NCBI GenBank assembly: GCA_030673895.1
Contig: JAUTCR010000052.1
Coordinates: 1-64,000 of the forward strand
Reading direction: 5' to 3'
Source: Verrucomicrobiota bacterium JB023
Lineage (GTDB): Bacteria > Verrucomicrobiota > Verrucomicrobiia > Verrucomicrobiales > Akkermansiaceae
DNA: 64,000 nt
Shown piece after piece: positions 63,189 through 64,000 of the stretch; the first letter of the stretch is position 1, and each line of letters opens with the position of its first letter. The notes beneath the pieces were generated by a model. It did not search any database, was not told the DNA's origin, and was given only the letters and a program-made list of their open reading frames with translations. The translations under genes and the position numbers were made by a program.

Positions 63189-64000
63189 ATGTTAAAACTG
63201 CAGGCCGATAAAGATCCCTTGCACGATCGCGAATTGATGCGAAGCAGTCTGATCTCGTGGTTTTTGGAACGCGCCGAGGATCACCCTTGGCGTCGGACGC
63301 GGGATCCGTGGGCGATTCTGGTCTCGGAAGTGATGCTGCAGCAGACAACCATCGCCACGGTGCGGGGCGGCCGCCGGTTCGAGCTCTTTATGGAAGAGTT
63401 TCCAGACTTGGAAACAATCGCGCAAGCTCCCGAAGAGGCTCTTCTAAAGGCATGGGAAGGATTGGGTTATTACAACAGGGTCAGAAACTTACAGCGAACG
63501 GCGTGTGCCGTGATTTCAGATTGGGAGGGAAAATTTCCTCGGACAGCCAAGGAGCTGGAAACGTTGCCGGGGATCGGAGCTTATACGGCCGGAGCCGTCG
63601 CAAGCTTTGCCTTCGATGCCCCCGCTCCCATCGTCGATGGTAATATTGCAAGGGTGCTCTCGCGGCTCTTCGATTTTCAAGAACAAGTCGATGATGCCCA
63701 CGGCCGCCGGATGCTCTGGACTTGGGCAGGAGAGCTGGTGGACCCTAAATCTTCGCGTAACTTTAATTCCGCTCTGATGGAGTTAGGGCAATTTATCTGT
63801 CGGCCTAAAAAACCAGATTGCTTTTCCTGCCCCTTAGCGAAATTCTGCCAAACTCGGGAGCCAGAAAAGTTACCCATCAAGCGAAGCAAACAGACAGTAG
63901 TGCATTTAGCAGAGAAAGCTGTCTGGGCCCAGGACCGAGGGATGGTTTTGCTAGCTAAAGAGGCTGGATCGCGGCGCAAGGGATTTTGGCGATTGCCGCT
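63189..64000 (+). CDS. mutY: A/G-specific adenine glycosylase MutY (3' end outside window)
   Basis: 270 codons in the window, frame open to the right edge. Base-excision repair glycosylase removing adenine opposite 8-oxoguanine. The HhH-GPD core reads LPGIGAYTAGAVASFAF with the catalytic Asp in VDGNIARVLSRLF. SEVMLQQTTIATV is the N-terminal catalytic-Glu region. The [4Fe-4S] motif CX6CX2CX5C is complete (CRPKKPDCFSCPLAKFC). The start of the C-terminal NUDIX-like domain (AQDRGMVLLAKEAG) is reached at the edge. ATG 63189 follows a GAAGAGAG site. Confidence 0.95.
   Translation, partial: MLKLQADKDPLHDRELMRSSLISWFLERAEDHPWRRTRDPWAILVSEVMLQQTTIATVRGGRRFELFMEEFPDLETIAQAPEEALLKAWEGLGYYNRVRNLQRTACAVISDWEGKFPRTAKELETLPGIGAYTAGAVASFAFDAPAPIVDGNIARVLSRLFDFQEQVDDAHGRRMLWTWAGELVDPKSSRNFNSALMELGQFICRPKKPDCFSCPLAKFCQTREPEKLPIKRSKQTVVHLAEKAVWAQDRGMVLLAKEAGSRRKGFWRLP

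Overview
This is a gene-dense, G+C-rich bacterial chromosome segment with about 59 protein genes. Almost all of them are ordinary single-copy housekeeping or envelope genes. I see no rRNA, tRNA, CRISPR array, prophage or intact insertion sequence. The organism is most likely a Gram-negative member of the PVC group, probably Verrucomicrobiota. This is an inference from the mix of a PEP-CTERM-tailed secreted protein, a DUF1080 (3-keto-disaccharide hydrolase) protein, a family-10 glycosidase-like protein, many small secreted or lipoproteins of unknown function, a rhomboid-like protein with a DUF6576-like tail, and lipid-A-linked glycosyltransferases.

Layout. 1-2.5 kb: SNF2/SWIM helicase, cut by the left edge. 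2.7-5 kb: tpiA, a PEP-CTERM protein and an isochorismate-synthase-like gene. 5-11.3 kb (minus strand): twin-domain retropepsin-like lipoprotein, HAD phosphatase, membrane protein, sppA and transketolase. 11.5-13.8 kb: yidD-yidC with a good sigma-70-type promoter and a clear terminator. 13.8-19.6 kb: NPCBM protein with a ruined zincin motif, esterase, DUF2721, SDR, queA and a lipoprotein. 19.7-24 kb: pabB-like, twin-FKBP, queF, an anchored protein and a DUF1080 protein. 25-32.6 kb: an envelope lipid/sugar cluster (epimerase, two PAP2 phosphatases, two GT39, one GT2, LAB_N). 32.7-43.8 kb: OmpA protein plus M23 peptidase, EamA transporter, a coiled-coil secreted protein, manA, hslR, an alpha/alpha-toroid protein with a membrane-fusion-like protein, and secreted unknowns. 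44-52 kb: GHL10 protein, zinc-ribbon membrane protein, desaturase, S9 peptidase and a TPR/STN protein. 52.7-57.1 kb: ABC-2-like permease, pseudo-rhomboid, mazG, lipoprotein and M42 peptidase. 57.2-60.2 kb: thrC, a putative selenoprotein and thrB. 60.4-64 kb: secreted protein, zinc-ribbon protein, rlpA, HU and mutY, which is cut by the right edge.

The most notable item is at 58744-59232. A peroxiredoxin-like gene has an in-frame TGA exactly where the first Cys of a CxxC motif would be expected (context RGNW-TGA-PFC). The TGA is followed by a two-part hairpin with a guanosine at the second position of its apical loop, about 18 nt downstream, which matches the known geometry of a bacterial SECIS element. 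I read it as a selenocysteine-containing thioredoxin-fold oxidoreductase. Conventional gene calling would truncate it to its last 110 or so residues. It lies on the opposite strand between thrB and thrC. No selA, selB, selC or selD is in the window, so the Sec machinery must be looked for elsewhere in the genome.

Other things to check are a degenerate metalloprotease motif, a rhomboid without its GxSG motif, tandem domain duplications, an adaptor/toroid pair without a pump, and several strong hairpins that mark transcription ends.
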